Positions 1 to 13,200 of a stretch of 64,000 nucleotides of DNA are shown here, one piece after another. A program made the position numbers and the translations under genes. The stretch comes from Opisthocomus hoazin (Eukaryota > Chordata > Aves > Opisthocomiformes > Opisthocomidae), in contig NC_134414.1 in the NCBI RefSeq assembly GCF_030867145.1, positions 133,250,465 to 133,314,464 of the forward strand, written 5' to 3'. Within the stretch, counting starts at the first letter, position 1; the number at the start of each line of letters is the position of its first letter. The notes beneath the pieces were generated by a model. That model was not told the DNA's origin and ran no database searches. It saw nothing but the letters and a program-made list of their open reading frames with translations.

Positions 1-27
1 TCACCCCAGTGCAGCGCAGACCTCACA

Positions 28-590
28 GAATCACAGAATGGTAGGGGTTGGAAGGGACCTCTGTGGGTCATCTAGTCCAACCCCGCTGCCGAAGCAGGGT
101 CACCTACAGCAGACTGCACAGGACCGCATCCAGGAGGGTCTTGAATTTCATCTCCAGAGGAGAATCCACAACCTCCCTGGGCAGCCTGTTCCAGTGCTCC
201 GTCACCCTCAGAGGGAAGAAGTTCTTCCTCATGTTCAGCTGGAACTTCCTGTGCTTCAGTTTGTGCCCATTGCCCCTTGTCCTGTCACTGGGCACCACTG
301 AAAAGAGCCTGGCCTCACCCTCCTGACACCCACCCTGCAGATATTTATAAGCATTTATAAGGTCCCCTTGCAGCCTTCTCTTCTTCAGGCTGAACAAGCC
401 CAGCTCCCTCAGCCTCTCCTCATAGGAGAGATGCTCCAGTCCCCTCACCATCCTCGTAGCCCTCCGCTGGACTCTCTCCAGTAGCTCTTTATCTTTCTTG
501 AACTGGGGAGCCCAGAACTGGACACAGTACTCCAGATGAGGCCTCACTGGGGCAGAATAGAGACCTCCCAGCCGCTGGCAAACCACGCGG
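28..590 (-). mobile_element. CR1 LINE fragment (3' part, reverse oriented)
   Basis: The minus strand reads as the C-terminal end of CR1 ORF2: a VRPHLEYC motif, then a [11 protein letters not shown] stretch, [15 protein letters not shown] and [10 protein letters not shown]. The short 3' tail with repeated CAGAAT lies at the left end near base 28. The copy is 5'-truncated near 570-590, as is normal for target-primed reverse transcription. If the exon at 843-974 is real, this insertion lies in that gene's first intron. It abuts the GC-rich promoter region. The frame is largely open from 586 down to 104, so it is not very old. The exact 5' edge is uncertain. Confidence 0.93.
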
Positions 591-842
591 CCATTGCTGC
601 AGCCCTCCCGCAGACCTAGGGCAGCCCCCGGCCTTACCCCTGCCCCCGACCAGGCTCCTAAAAGCAGGGTTGGTCCCCCGGGGCCGCCTCACGCAGGGCC
701 CGCAGCCCGCCCCACCCGGCGGCCGTTGGGGCGTGGCGGCCCCCCCTCCCCGCCGAGGGGGCGCGCCTTGATTGGACAGCGCAGTGCAGGGCGCCCCCTA
801 GCGCTCTCTGCGCCGCCCCCGCGGTCCCCCGGGCCCCGTTAC

Positions 843-974
843 CTTCGGCCCGGCCCCGGCGACGCGGCGCCGCCAGCGGTACAGCTGGGGCCGGTGCCGC
901 GGGAAGGCCGCGGCCACGCCAGGCGCCCTCTCGACCTGGCCCGCGGCCCACCGCGCCGGGAGCGGCTTCGCCAT
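843..974 (-). CDS. CCDC191: Candidate first coding exon of a minus-strand gene, probably CCDC191
   Basis: On the minus strand an ATG at 974 in an excellent Kozak context (GCCATGG) opens a 44-codon reading frame that ends exactly at a donor, AAG|GTAACG. The exon is 132 bases and phase 0. The peptide is basic and begins MAKPLPARWAAG; near its end is PQLYRWRRRV. I do not recognise a domain. The assignment to CCDC191, a coiled-coil protein of unknown function, rests on position: in mammals CCDC191 is head-to-head with QTRT2. The rest of the gene would lie to the left of the window. A chance GC-rich frame or a different neighbour is possible. Confidence 0.5.
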
Positions 975-1079
975 GGCGACGCCCCCCTCGCTCCCGCTCC
1001 TCGGCGGGCGGCGGCAAGGAGGCACCTCCCCGGCGGCGCGCGCTGATGACGCGGCGTGAGGGCAGGGGGGAGCGGGGAG

Positions 1080-1276
1080 ATGAAGGTGAGGCTGTGCGGG
1101 GCGGGCGGCGCGCGGCTGGGGACGCTGGCGGGGCTGGGCCGCAGCGGGGCCGCCGCCCTGGCGCTGCCCGGCTGCCTGCTCTACACGCGCACCGGCTCGG
1201 CGCCCCACCTCACCCACGACACCCTGCAGGCCGTCCGCGGCGTCCCCGCCGTGGCCCAGCTCCCGCTGCCCGCCCT
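1080..1276 (+). CDS. QTRT2: QTRT2 coding exon 1
   Basis: This exon encodes residues 1-65 plus two bases of Leu66 and ends CT|GTGAGT. It contains the family-typical [16 protein letters not shown] segment. The exon lies inside the CpG island. An out-of-frame ATG at 1046 precedes the chosen ATG, and there is no in-frame upstream ATG nearby. Confidence 0.93.
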
Positions 1277-4200
1277 GTGAGTACCGCGGCCGAGGGCGGG
1301 GGGTCTGCGGGGGGCAGGCGGGCTCCTCGCTTCCCGGGGGGCAAGGCGGGACGTCGGAGCCGGGTGCCCCCTGTGCTGCTTCCCCGTCGGAGGGAGGTGC
1401 CGCGACCCGGCACTGGAAGCGGGTGGAGGCGAGGGGCCCAGGGAGCGGCGTCGGTTATGAGCGCGCCGTGGACAGACCCCTCTTAGCGACCGGGCAGCCG
1501 CCTTCCCAGCAGAACACCCGGCTGTAGAAGCAGCCGCCTCTCGGATCCAGCTAGGCGAGCGGCAACCGAAAGGAAAGGTCAACCCCGTAAGGCTGGTTAG
1601 AAGCTCTCCCCTGCCGTTGCTGGGTGATGCGCGTCAGTCAGGCTGCCCGGAGAGTCGCGGCGTGGCTCCGTGCTGCCCAGCAAGCCGCCCGTCCCGGGCA
1701 GTGCAGGTAAACGCTCTGCCCTTTCGCCGCAGAGCTGCGAGGGCCCCGGTGTGTAAGCTCTGGTTCTTGAGCTCTGCGGCTCTGGCATTTGGTTCTGGCT
1801 GTCCCAGCTCTGCTGCCTGATAGGTGGGTGGCAGCCGCCAATGCCTGAACCAAAGTTCAGACAACACACACGTGTGGGAACAGAAGCCATAGCTGTGAAA
1901 CCACCCATCTGTCTTGGCGGTTGTTTGCTTATTTAATGTGTTTCTGTGTCTGGATGCAGGGCAGAAATTCATGATGTCCTGGAAGAGTATAAAGAAGGAG
2001 CTGCAAAATTCATAGGTAAGGGGGGTGTGTGTGTTTTTTTGTGTGTCTGGAGAGATGGCAGAGGTGCGTCCCACTGGTGCGTTTTTAGGCAGTACAGCAG
2101 GCAGAAAGATGTAGGCATAGACTTTCCACCTTTGGGCGTTTTCTCACTCATAGTGGCACTAAGGAAGACTTGAAATAGTATGTTGTCACTAGTATGGCCA
2201 GAAATCCTTCAAACAGGCTACAGAAATACGTAAAGAAATAAGCTTTATTTCTCTTTTTCTGCACCCAGCCTTCTCCTTGGCAGCTCCAGCACTGACTGGG
2301 ATGGGCTTAGCCCAAAAGTTGAGACTAGAACTGAGAGAGGTTTTACTGTAGCCTCCAGTCACTGCTGCAAATGAATCTTGCCGGATTCAGTTTATGACTT
2401 CTTTTGAGGAGGAGAATTAGAAATAATGGCCTTCCCCATACAGCTGTTCAGATGCATTTCCTGAGAGTATTTGTCTGCACAAGCTGGCTTTTTGGTTCTT
2501 GTGAAATAGTTTGTTTCATCTAAAGATTTCCAACAGGAAATCTTCATGCAGTATGAAGAATAAACAGGGAAAGCACTCCACATCAGATCAGTCTCAGCTG
2601 GTGGACACTTCTGCCTCTGAGCTGTTCCTGTTCTGAGAGGATGTTGGGGAAGGACCCATGTTGGATTTGTGGGGGCTTTGAGGAACTAAAGAAGTGGGTA
2701 GAGAAGGTCATTTTGCCCCTGCTCTGTTCCTGCCAGTTTAGCAGTCAAACTGTACTTTCTCTATGTATTCTTCCATTTTTCCATGTTAAAGCGTCACTTT
2801 TAGGAATAAACTCAGTTTTGCTTAATGGGTAGTCAAATGCAAAACAGTCAACATTGCCGTGGTACTCAGCTGCACCAAGCCTTTGTGATCTTCATCAGTC
2901 CGTGTACTCCATTCTTGAAGCAGTTCCTGAATGAAATCTTTATCTTAACACCTTGGTGACAAGAATGATTAAAGCAGCAGTTCACATGTTGTGACTGGAG
3001 TTTTTCCTCTGGTTGTTTTGTATGTGCCAGTTGCACATATATTATTACAGTAATGTAAATTATTATGATTTTAAAGTATGTTTTAGCGTTTTTGTCCTAT
3101 GTACTCGGGCCAAGCTCTTTTTTTTAAAAAGCACATCAAGATTTTGGACATGCATTTCATTACATAAGCAAAGTTGTGGCTTGGATTTCCAAAGGAAGTT
3201 TGCACCCAACTTTCAGTAAACTGATTGCATTGGGACAATTTATTCCTTCAAGAAAAATTGAAAATCCCTTTTATCTGAACCTTTTTGGAAGTTTCACCAA
3301 TTTCACTGCGTATCTGCGAAGAGAAAATTGTATGTCATTGAGACATACTGTCTAGCTTTCTGTATGACATTTGAAACTTCCGGTCTGGCAGGGATGATAA
3401 GTTCCTCATTCCTGTAGCTGATCTGTTCTCTCACTATGCGTTGTCTGTTGGTAAAAGTTCTAGGCTTGAGGCTGTTGCTTGGTTTAGATTATGTCAGATG
3501 TCTCTGGTGTATCAGCTGAGTGGTCAAGGCAGTCAGCTGTTGGGCCTGCTGAATTTCAGTAGCAGGAGTATTAATCAAGAAGAGACATAAATAATCTCAA
3601 AGGAGCTATGTATGTTGCAGAACGGAAGGGTCTTATCTGGTGGTTTGTCCCGATGCTGTGCTCTCCTCCCTGCAGCTAGTAAAGCTGGGGAAAAAGTCTG
3701 CCGCCTTTGGTGCTGAGAGATCAAATTAAGTTTGTTTTTTTGTTTTGTTTTTTTGGTCAGAATGGATGTTTTTGTGTGTGGGAGGATACCCTGTTCCCAT
3801 TTGCAAATTTACAAACCATGTATTTGCATCATCTTTGTTTTGGTTCATGAAAGTCTACTTTGTGCCTGTTGCTCTGTTCCCAGGTATGCCAGACACGGTC
3901 CTCTACTGCTCCCTGCATGACCCGGTCACTCCCCGTCCATCTGGCTACAACACTAACAAGGTAACTGCAAAGACTTGCAAGAATACACTTAAAGTTCCCA
4001 AAAGAAATCTACCAGTCATCCCTCCCCTCGTCTATGTGGGTGTGTGTAGACAGCCACAAGATTTTTTCTATGCTTTATAGAAAAATATATCTTTGCCTAA
4101 AGAGGAGTGTCATTTACATGCTCATACCTACAGCTAAATAAAGCTGGACATTTTCTTACTTGGCAGTGCGTTCCCTGAACAGTTCCTGAACAGTTAAGTG

Positions 4201-7200
4201 GCAGTTCAGATAGAAAGGAGAGCTCTGGACTCCCATGCTGTTGCAGTTACTATGAAAAAAGAAAATACGTGTGTTTTAGCTTATATGCTGTACAAGCTTA
4301 TGGTGATGCCACTGATAAGCAATACACCTGAACCCCCAAGTGTGTATTTACAGGCTGCTACAGCCCAACAAAGGGGAAGAACTTAGTATTTCTGCAGGAA
4401 GGTGGCTCAGCAATTCAGGAGTGTGTAGTGCTGCAGATGTTTGCCTGTTCCATCCCCCAGGCACACGCGTTCCCTGTGCAATCCACAGGCTACCTGCTGC
4501 CAGCCACAGCTTTGGCCTGGAGGGGCCACTTCTGGCACCTGCTCAGATGTGGTCAGTCACAAAGCCTGTTTGGGTATGGTCAGATTTGGTGAACGGTCAG
4601 TGAATGACAGACAATAACTACTGCCATCCAGCTGTCAGTGTATATTCTTTGCTGCTGGGAACCAGACTGAGGCCTGTCTCTCTTCAGGGAAGGAATTACC
4701 CGAAGCTTGTCTCACCATTGTGCAGCTATAAGGTGATAGCAGTGATCTAAGCCTGGGTGTTGCAGGTTTCATTTTTTAACTGGTGAACTTGTTGCAAGAC
4801 CTTCTACAGTTGGATCTGTGCTGACAAGTACTTATGAAAGCTTGTTGAAAGCAGTGGGACAGAATGCTCTGGATTCTGTGCCAGAAAAGTTGGCACAGGC
4901 TGGATTTCAATAATTGTGGGGTAATGCTCAGTTCTCTAAGCCACATGGCTGTTTTATTTACTAAAGCAGCATTTTTTCCTCTGGAGAGTAGAATGAAGGT
5001 AGCTAGACTTGGTTACGCTCTGTGCCCTTTGGCTCAAACAATTCTGCCTTTCCTCCGCCTGCCCTCACCAGCTGTTCCTTGATGCTCTCACATAAGAGGC
5101 AGCAGGTACTAACTGGCAAACATGCTGCTGCAGGACAGCAGGTAGCTGCTGTGTTCCAGTTATTCTGCAGGTACTAATTTGGCATCTCCCTCTTTTGGAG
5201 TTGCAGGAAAATTTATGGGAAATTTACAAAAATGTTATTACTTTGAAGACTTCTGTCAGTTTGTCACTCAAATTTAGTGAAATTGGTTGATGAGGCCAAA
5301 AATAATCAGGAGAGATGGATGGTCAGGCAACAGACGTGTGGTGTACTTGCGCAATCCTTTTGTGGAGACCAGATAAAAAAAAAAAAATTGTCTTGCTTAT
5401 TTTTTTTTGCATCAGCCGATCAAATTGAATTTATGAATTAGTATGCATGAGAACTGCACTGCTTAATCTGTCTGTCTGGCATAGGCTAGGAGAATGTGTT
5501 TAAACCCTCGTGCCCCAAAAAGTCCCCATAACACCTCAATCTATAAGCTATTTCTGATAACTGAAAAACGTTCCTCATTTAGAAAAGCCCTAATGAAGTT
5601 GCAGATGAAGAGAACTAATGTCTAAAGGGCTCGAGCCCAGTACTTAACCTACCTGAATGCCCCTTTAAAATTTTGGAGCAGCGGTGTCACAAATGTAATA
5701 ATAATACAACAAAAGCAACGTTCAGGCTGCACTCACAGATTAATTACAAATTCTGCAGAAGAGGATGAAACATGGTAGCTTGCATAGTTGCAGTGGCTGC
5801 AGTAACATTTTGTGAATATGGATGTTTAGTGAATTGAACGGTGACGTCTGCTAGCCCAGAGGTGTTCAGGTAGCATAACCTCTCTGTGCAGGTGCTTTTG
5901 TCTTGCTTTAAAATGTTCTGACGGTGGCATGGAGTAACAGTGGAGGATGGGGCCCATGTGTGCACACAGAATGGGAAGTGTGTGAAGAAACTGAGAAGAC
6001 TGTGTGCGAAATCCCGACGAGTACCTGCCATTTGTTATGTTGGCTCAGTTTAAAAGCTGTCTGTTTCTTTCACGCTTGGTATTTCAGTCCTTTCTGAAGT
6101 GGCTGGACTTGGGACCTGAAATAACATTAGATTCTAAGATTAAATTGCCTCACAAGCTTTTGTATTTTTCCCAGTGTGTCTGTGTGGTCTATATATACAT
6201 GTACATTCATACGGGTGGTATGAATACACTGCTATGAAGAGGAAATAGTTTGTTGGTTTTGCATTGTGTACAGAAAAAGTGAGCTGCATTTTCTGTTGCA
6301 GCCTTTGCTGCTTTTCTTGAGATGACAACATAAGTTTGATGTGAATTAAATATTTTCTTGTTTTTAATCTTTTTTCCCATTCTGCCACTAAGTTGTGTGG
6401 TGATGGACCAGCTACTCTATGTGGGAGACTTCCAAACATGTGAAGTCGTCACTGTGTTAAGTGTGATGGTTTCATGAAAGGGTAACCCAGAAATCCCAGT
6501 TCAGTCATTCATCTCTTTTCACTCATTGTGCCAAGTGCAGCTGATTGTCTGAGCCATGCTCCTGAAGGACTTATCTATGAGGTATCATTCCAGTATCTGC
6601 GTTTTCACCAGACCAATTGCTTCTCTGCTTTGACCCTTAAGGTCTGTTAACATTTGCAACTAACGTTCATCCCTATCTTTCCCTGACAGACAGTGTCCCT
6701 GTGGGGAAACTCAGGGCGCATGGAAATATCAGCCTCCAAGTTCATGGACATACAGCGGGCCATCCAGCCAGACTGGTTCCAATGCATCTCTGATGGAGAC
6801 ACCATTTCTGGTGAAGTTGGTAGAAAAAGGGCCAAGAAGTCTGTGGATAGGTCGCTTTCCTTCCTGGATGTATGCCTTCAGCTGCTAGAAAAATCACCGG
6901 TAAGGTGCCCAGAATATCAGGGCAATAGCACCGCAGCTGCTTTTTGGTCTGTGCTGCATCCTGGGCTAGTCCCAGGATGTGATTTAGTAGGAAATTGTGT
7001 CATGCATATGTAGCAGAGAATGCCCAGGTGACAGTCCTGGATGAGGTGTAACCAGTAGCACAGCGGGTTTTCTTTTACTTCTGCCACCCTCTGCTTTTAA
7101 TGACTTGCCTCCTGCACCAGAATACCCATCTCTACTAGTTGAGAAGTATTTTTTTTTTTTTCCCCGCTTTTGGACTGCAGTGCATTTCTTTCACTTACCT

Positions 7201-10200
7201 TCATGCTATTATACATGGGCAAAGTAGGATCTTCTCATTCAGTTTTGAGAAAACCCATTTTTTTGGTCTGAAGTCCCCTCACTTCCAAGTGAGGGAGGAC
7301 TTGCAAGAATTTGCCAGTGCAATTCTTTGTCTTCCAGCAGCTTTGAAACTCCCCTCCCTTTTGATGAAAGGGGACATCCTATCTGAGTCTGCACCTCAGA
7401 GGAAAATGGATGGCAGGAGCTGATAGTGGTATCCCCTGAAAGGCAATTCACTGTGAGATCTGGTGTCTGACAGCCAGGATAACGGCACCTGCTTTGTATT
7501 CTGCACTGACACATGTAGTGCTGAGGGGCCGCCTATGAAAAGCCGTGTACAGAGATGATCTGTGGTTATTGCTTTGTATAGGGAGGTGGGAAGAATGACA
7601 CCAAAATTCTCAGGGAGTTAGTGTCAAGGTAAGGAGCAGAATCTTGTCTCTCCTAGTCCCATTTCTGTCTTGGACTTGGACTTCACATTGTTGTGTGGGG
7701 AGTAGTCTTACATGGGATGAAACATGGTGGCTCTGGCAAGTTCTTGGGAATGTGTGTCTTAAGTAGCAGGCGTCTGGAGTCTGGGCTGTGAGATGTCTTG
7801 CGTGTCTTTGGCAGAGCATACTCTAACACTTGCAGCTTTCTCCTGGGCCAGGAACTACAAGGAAGCATAATGTTTGGGGCAATTGAAGGTGGAGATGTCT
7901 TGGAAGAGAGGCTCAGATCAGCCAGGGAGACTGCCAAGCGACCTGTGGGTGGCTTTCTGCTAGATGGCTTCCAGGGATCTGCCATGGCCAAGGAGACCAA
8001 GTTGAAACTGATAGCTTCTGTCACAGCAGAGCTGCCAGAGGATAAACCAAGGTAAGTTGTGTGGGCAACATCCCAAGAAGTCCATCTGTCCTATTACGAG
8101 GAGTGTCTACAGGCTGCTGTGCAACAGTATAGGAAATAATCACTGTGTTGCACAGCTCCTTGTGCGTGCCAGGCTGCCTAAATTCTGCCACTGTCAGGCT
8201 GCGGTCTTCAACCCCTGTTTCAATTTTCAGCTGCAGTTTGCACCAAACTGTGCTCTTATTGTGGGTTTGAGTATTCCCCATGTTTGGGGAGCAGTCAAGA
8301 TTTTAGTTCAAGTTGTCTTTTTTTTTTTAGGAAGAATTACAAGTAGGGTATGTCTGGCCAAATGTGCTTGTGTTAGGCCTCTGTGACCATGTTTTACTTC
8401 TTGTTCGAGCTGAACTTCAATGTTATTATCAACTTGTTTTACAGGGACAACTTCTCAGAAAAACTGTTATGTTTCCAGTTCTCTCTGGTCTGAACTGGAG
8501 GAGAGCAGAGAGGGGTGCTGATAGAACCAGCCAGCGCTTACGCGATCTTATGGCAGCCAGCTCTGACCCAGTGCCTGAGGCACTGAGCCTGTGAACTACC
8601 AGAGGTGGTACAGCCTGGCCCAGAACGGGTGTATCCTCTGCTTGGGCTGGCGTAGCGTGGGGACTGTTGTGTATTTTGAGTTGTTGGTTGTGCCCATCTG
8701 ATCCATGCCAGAGACTGGGCAGGAGCGGCAGCATTCTTGGCTCTGATGAACGACTCACAGTAACTAAAGACTTCCAGAAAATGTGTGCTAATACTTGCTA
8801 GTGCTTCAGAACTGGAGGGGTTTCTCAGCGTTGGGTTGACCTTGCTGGCATTTGCATGGGTTGCTCTTACAAGAGCAGCTGCAACAGAAGCAGCGTGGGT
8901 GCTTTTTTCATCATTTCCTGAAGAGAGTGACCCAGGCCCCATTGTCTTTCTGTAGCTGTGCTGCCCTCTGCTAGCTGAGCGTTGCTCTGACCTAATGGTG
9001 TTCAAAAGGAAATAAAGTGTGAAAGCGTGTGTCTGGTGTTGCAGCATGGTCATGCTTAGCGTTGCCCGGGGTTTGAATTTTCCTGACAATTAGAAGGCTT
9101 GCTGTGTTGTTGCGTCCTGTCTGGTTGAGCTACTTAAAACGATCCCCTGGGAGCACTAGAGTCCAATCTGCTCAGCTAACCTTGGTGGCTACCGGTGCAT
9201 CTGCCTCATCTGTCAAATAGTTTGCTTGTCTGGTTAAGACAGGTGTTTCTGACCTCTTTGTAGGAAGAAAGCTGGTGAGCCCTAGGGGATCTTGTAAGTA
9301 CCTCAAGTGAATTTCAGACAATCCTGCTTTCCTGAATCACCCTTGCCATTCTAGCTGGGGAAGTTGTTTTGCAGCTGTGTTCTACCCCAATATGAAATTC
9401 TCTAGAAGACAAACACTTTCTGTGCTTCACCCAAGAAGTGAGTGCTTCTTGTGTGATGGTGAAATGATCTTTTAGAGTCCTTTCATGTACCTAAAGATGC
9501 TGAAGTCTCTTAGTAAAATTTATTTTCCTTTTCAATAGCATCAGAACCCTTGCAAGAACAAACACTTGTCCTTACCTGTGCAAAGATAAGTTTTAGCAAG
9601 GGTTTTGATCATATATGCAGAGCTACTGTTTTAACTATTGTCATTTTCTCCCTGCCATGAGTGCCTGAAACAGAGGACATGCATGCTGTAAACTTCTTCC
9701 ATCCTTATTCTGTGCTCATCAATTTAATTGGAGTACTTAGACTAGTGACTAAAAATGGCACCTTGTGACTTCATTTATCAGCCCCTGTGTATTTTCCTAA
9801 TTATCTGTTTAGATCATTGCCCTACATTAGCTGCTGTCAGCCCAGCCATGCACCTGCAGGAGAGCAGGCACTGCTCTGTTCTCTTCTGCTTCACCCACCT
9901 TCATGGAAGCTGCCAGCTAAATTTGGCTAACAGCAGGATCTCTGTCGCCATTGTTGGCAATGCAGCTGGGCTCTTCCTGGCTTGTAATGCCATGTCCCAG
10001 GAGATGGTACAGCCCAGGTTTTTGAGTAAATCATATGAGCAGGTAGAGTGTAGAGAGGAGGGAAGAATGAAGCAAGGAACTCTTCTCTTTCCAATGACAT
10101 TTCGTATTAGTGCATTCTCCTCCAGGCAGTTCTCCAAGTGCTATATGATTTGTCTGTCACCTGAAGGACTTGTACCTTTGACCAGCCAGCTACTGCTGTC

Positions 10201-13200
10201 TCTGCTGCTCTTGATGAAATCTTTTTAGACTGTCTCCTAAACAGTTACAAAGCAAAGGTGTCCATGTGTCTGGAAACTGGTAGTTCACTGGGGCACAAAC
10301 ACGACAAAGGAAAATTTCTGTTCTAAGGCATAGACGTTGGGGGAATTTTGAATTTAGGTGTATTTATGTGTGTGTGAAAGAAACAAAATTACTTCAAACG
10401 TAATGGACAGAATGAGGTTTTTCCCTCAGTAAATGAGAGCTTATTGCTGTCTTCCAAATGGCAGATAAAGAAAAGCCTGCCATGTACTGGATGGGTTGGA
10501 TGTGGGGAAATGGAAGCACATAGGATTCCGAGTGATGACTGTTGTACCCACTTGCCTTCTGGTTAGCAGCTGCAGGGATAAGCTACACATGCTGCATATG
10601 TGCCTATTCCTTCAGGTACCTGCTTGCTTATACTCAGAATATTCTAGATTTGTCTTCTTATGTCTCTCTTACAGAATCATCCATGGTGTAGGCAAACCAG
10701 ATGAGGTGCTTGAGTGCATTGAAAGAGGAGTGGACATTTTTGAGAGCTGCTTTCCCTTCCAAGTGACAGAGCGAGGCTGTGCCTTGGTTTTCAGTTATGA
10801 CTGCAATTCAGATCCTGAGGCAACAGGTAGGCTTCTTGGTGGTCATGATAATTTTTACTGTGTGAACTAATATTGCGGCAAGCATAATTCATGCTTTGGA
10901 GGAATCTGTATTTGAGTTTTTGTTCCTGAAGTAAGTGCAGTAACCACTGGAAAAAATGGAATTCCACTGTCAAGTATTGCTCCTGAAGTGGGGGTATTTT
11001 GGTGTGAAACCTGTTGAACTTGAGGCCTCAGCCTGGGATCTGAATGTCTGATTAGCCAAAATGTGCTCAAATATTTCTAAAACACTTACTGAATAGAAAG
11101 TTTTTTTGTTCTGGACCATTGGCAATTTTTTCATTACCATTAGCAGTGAAAGCTGGACTTACTTAAGTGGAGATCTGTGATGCTTGATCTCTCGAATTAG
11201 TTGAGTATGTGTTTGTTTTAATAATATATTTTTGAAGTCCCTTCTCCTTTCTAGCTGACAAAAGTTAGGGATCCCATATCTTTGGGCAGCTTTCCTCTCT
11301 GTCCTTGCATTATCAGTTCATACCAGAACAAAGTGAAGATGTTCCTAACTCATTACCTCATTATGCTGTGAAATGGGAGCATGTGTATCACCTGTTAAAG
11401 CATCTATCAAATGTGTTTCAAGCAGCTGTCTTGTTTTGGCCTATTAAACGTTTTTAATACAGAACAACATCTTACATTTTTCTTCCTAGCGGCTTTTCAT
11501 GCCTGGATAATTCATAACAAGCTGAATAGAACAGAACATCTTGTTTCTTTGTCCTTGCTGCAATTTTTTTTAACCATTCCCTTTGTTTGTTGTTCTTTAC
11601 CTTGTCTCACCTTATTCTTAAATCATAAGATTCTGGGGAAGGACCATCTCTTTGTTCTGTGTATGTCTAACACTCAGTAGACACAGACTGTGCCAGCAGT
11701 AATACTGATGTTTCCAGATATATATTCTACTTAAGAACAAGCCTAAAAATGCAAATCTACAAAATTTTAGGGTGTTTTTTTAAGATAGACTGCTGAGAAG
11801 GCAGATGTGGAATCTACCTCTTCTGCATCAGTGCTACCAGCCGTTTTTTATTCCAGTTGTTTTTGTTGTTTTTTTTTTTAAAAAGGCATCTAAATCTCTG
11901 AGCCTGATGACAGCATGGAAAGTAGAATGATTGAATGCAGATGAGTTGCCCGTCTACTCTAACAAAATCTCAATAAAATCAATTTGTTCAGGTGGCTGCA
12001 TTCTGTTCAGCATGCAGTTCAGACTGGAAATATTTTTGACATTTTATTAAGAATTCAGCTCAGTAGTCCTGCAAAAAGTTATACTGTTGTTTCAGCTCTA
12101 ACTCTTAATTAGGTTTAGTAGGTTAGTTTTTACTTGTCTCTTACTGTTTTAATCATCTAAAATTGTGTTTGTGTTAACTAACCTATGACAATTAAAGAAA
12201 AGAGTTGCTTACTAGAGGAAAGAGGTGGAAACTTGGGTGGGAATTTTCATCTGGCAAGAGGGTAGCAGACATACCTGCTTCAATGTTGCTACACTTCTTC
12301 TGCCCTTGCTGTTGGTTCATAAAAAGGCTATTGTCTTTTTATTTAAAACAGTTTTAAAACAAAATGGGCCCCAAGACCTGGAGAAGAATGGTGCTGAAGA
12401 GGACCAGGATGAAATCTCCAAAGCTGACCCAGAAATGACACCATTTGAGATATGTCTGAAGGACAAAAGGTACATGAGTTTGTGAGGAGGGTACCTGCAG
12501 CTGTATCAGTAAATATGATGCTTCTGTCCTCTGTATTTGATTGCATGTAGTCAGTAGCTGGATGGGAGACTTCATAAAACATGAAGCTGAAGAAAGTATT
12601 TCTGGACATTGAATGGAGAGTGTTGGACAAGTGTTCTAGCTTGTTATCAGGCAACAGTGTATGGCTGAAAGCACCATCTTTTGCCTGACCTAAAGCCAGA
12701 GATTTTCTGATCATTTATCTAGCAGACATACTGTGGTCATAGGTATGTTCCAGCTGAAAGACAAAGGTTGTGTGGGAATCATTTTGGTCTTCCGCATCTA
12801 ACTTGGGTCATCTCGAGATGCATATTTTATTTAAACTATGGAGAACCTCCACTTTCTGACTAAGTTTGGGCAGCTGCAGAGCAATTCTGCAATTTCTGAA
12901 TACTTCACAAAAACTTTGGCCAGTGTTGCCACCTGTCCTTCCTTCTCTTTTCCACAGCTACTGCTAGGATGTCTGAGTAGACAACTGTGTTCCTTTGCTC
13001 CATCCTCTCTCCACTTTGAGAATGGTGTAACTCACAGTAGAGGGAAATAATGTTCTGTGAATAATGGAACCAGTAAATCCTTGTTTCTGATGGCTTGCAT
13101 GTCTTGCACTGAAGCTTTTCTGTCGAGGAAGGCATAGATAAGGCCTGCCTGTGCTGTTAGTTCTGATGTAGTCAAAGTTGTCTTCTGACTTAGATGTGTG

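Larger units (their letters stand above)
600..1480. promoter_or_regulatory. CpG island, probable bidirectional promoter of QTRT2 and the minus-strand neighbour
   Basis: The sequence becomes strongly GC- and CpG-rich between about 600 and 1480, in contrast to the AT-balanced DNA on either side. No TATA box is visible. Two ATG codons in opposite directions, at 974 (minus) and 1080 (plus), are separated by 105 bases, and both open reading frames end at good splice donors. A TGACG half-site of the CRE/ATF type lies at 1047-1051. Mammalian CCDC191 and QTRT2 are also head-to-head, which supports a shared promoter. Transcription start sites cannot be read from sequence alone. Confidence 0.8.

Noticed and set aside
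594..1582. Long open frames on both strands in the first CpG island
   Set aside because: GC-rich DNA has few stop codons. Only the QTRT2 exon 1 frame and the 843-974 frame have supporting start and splice signals.
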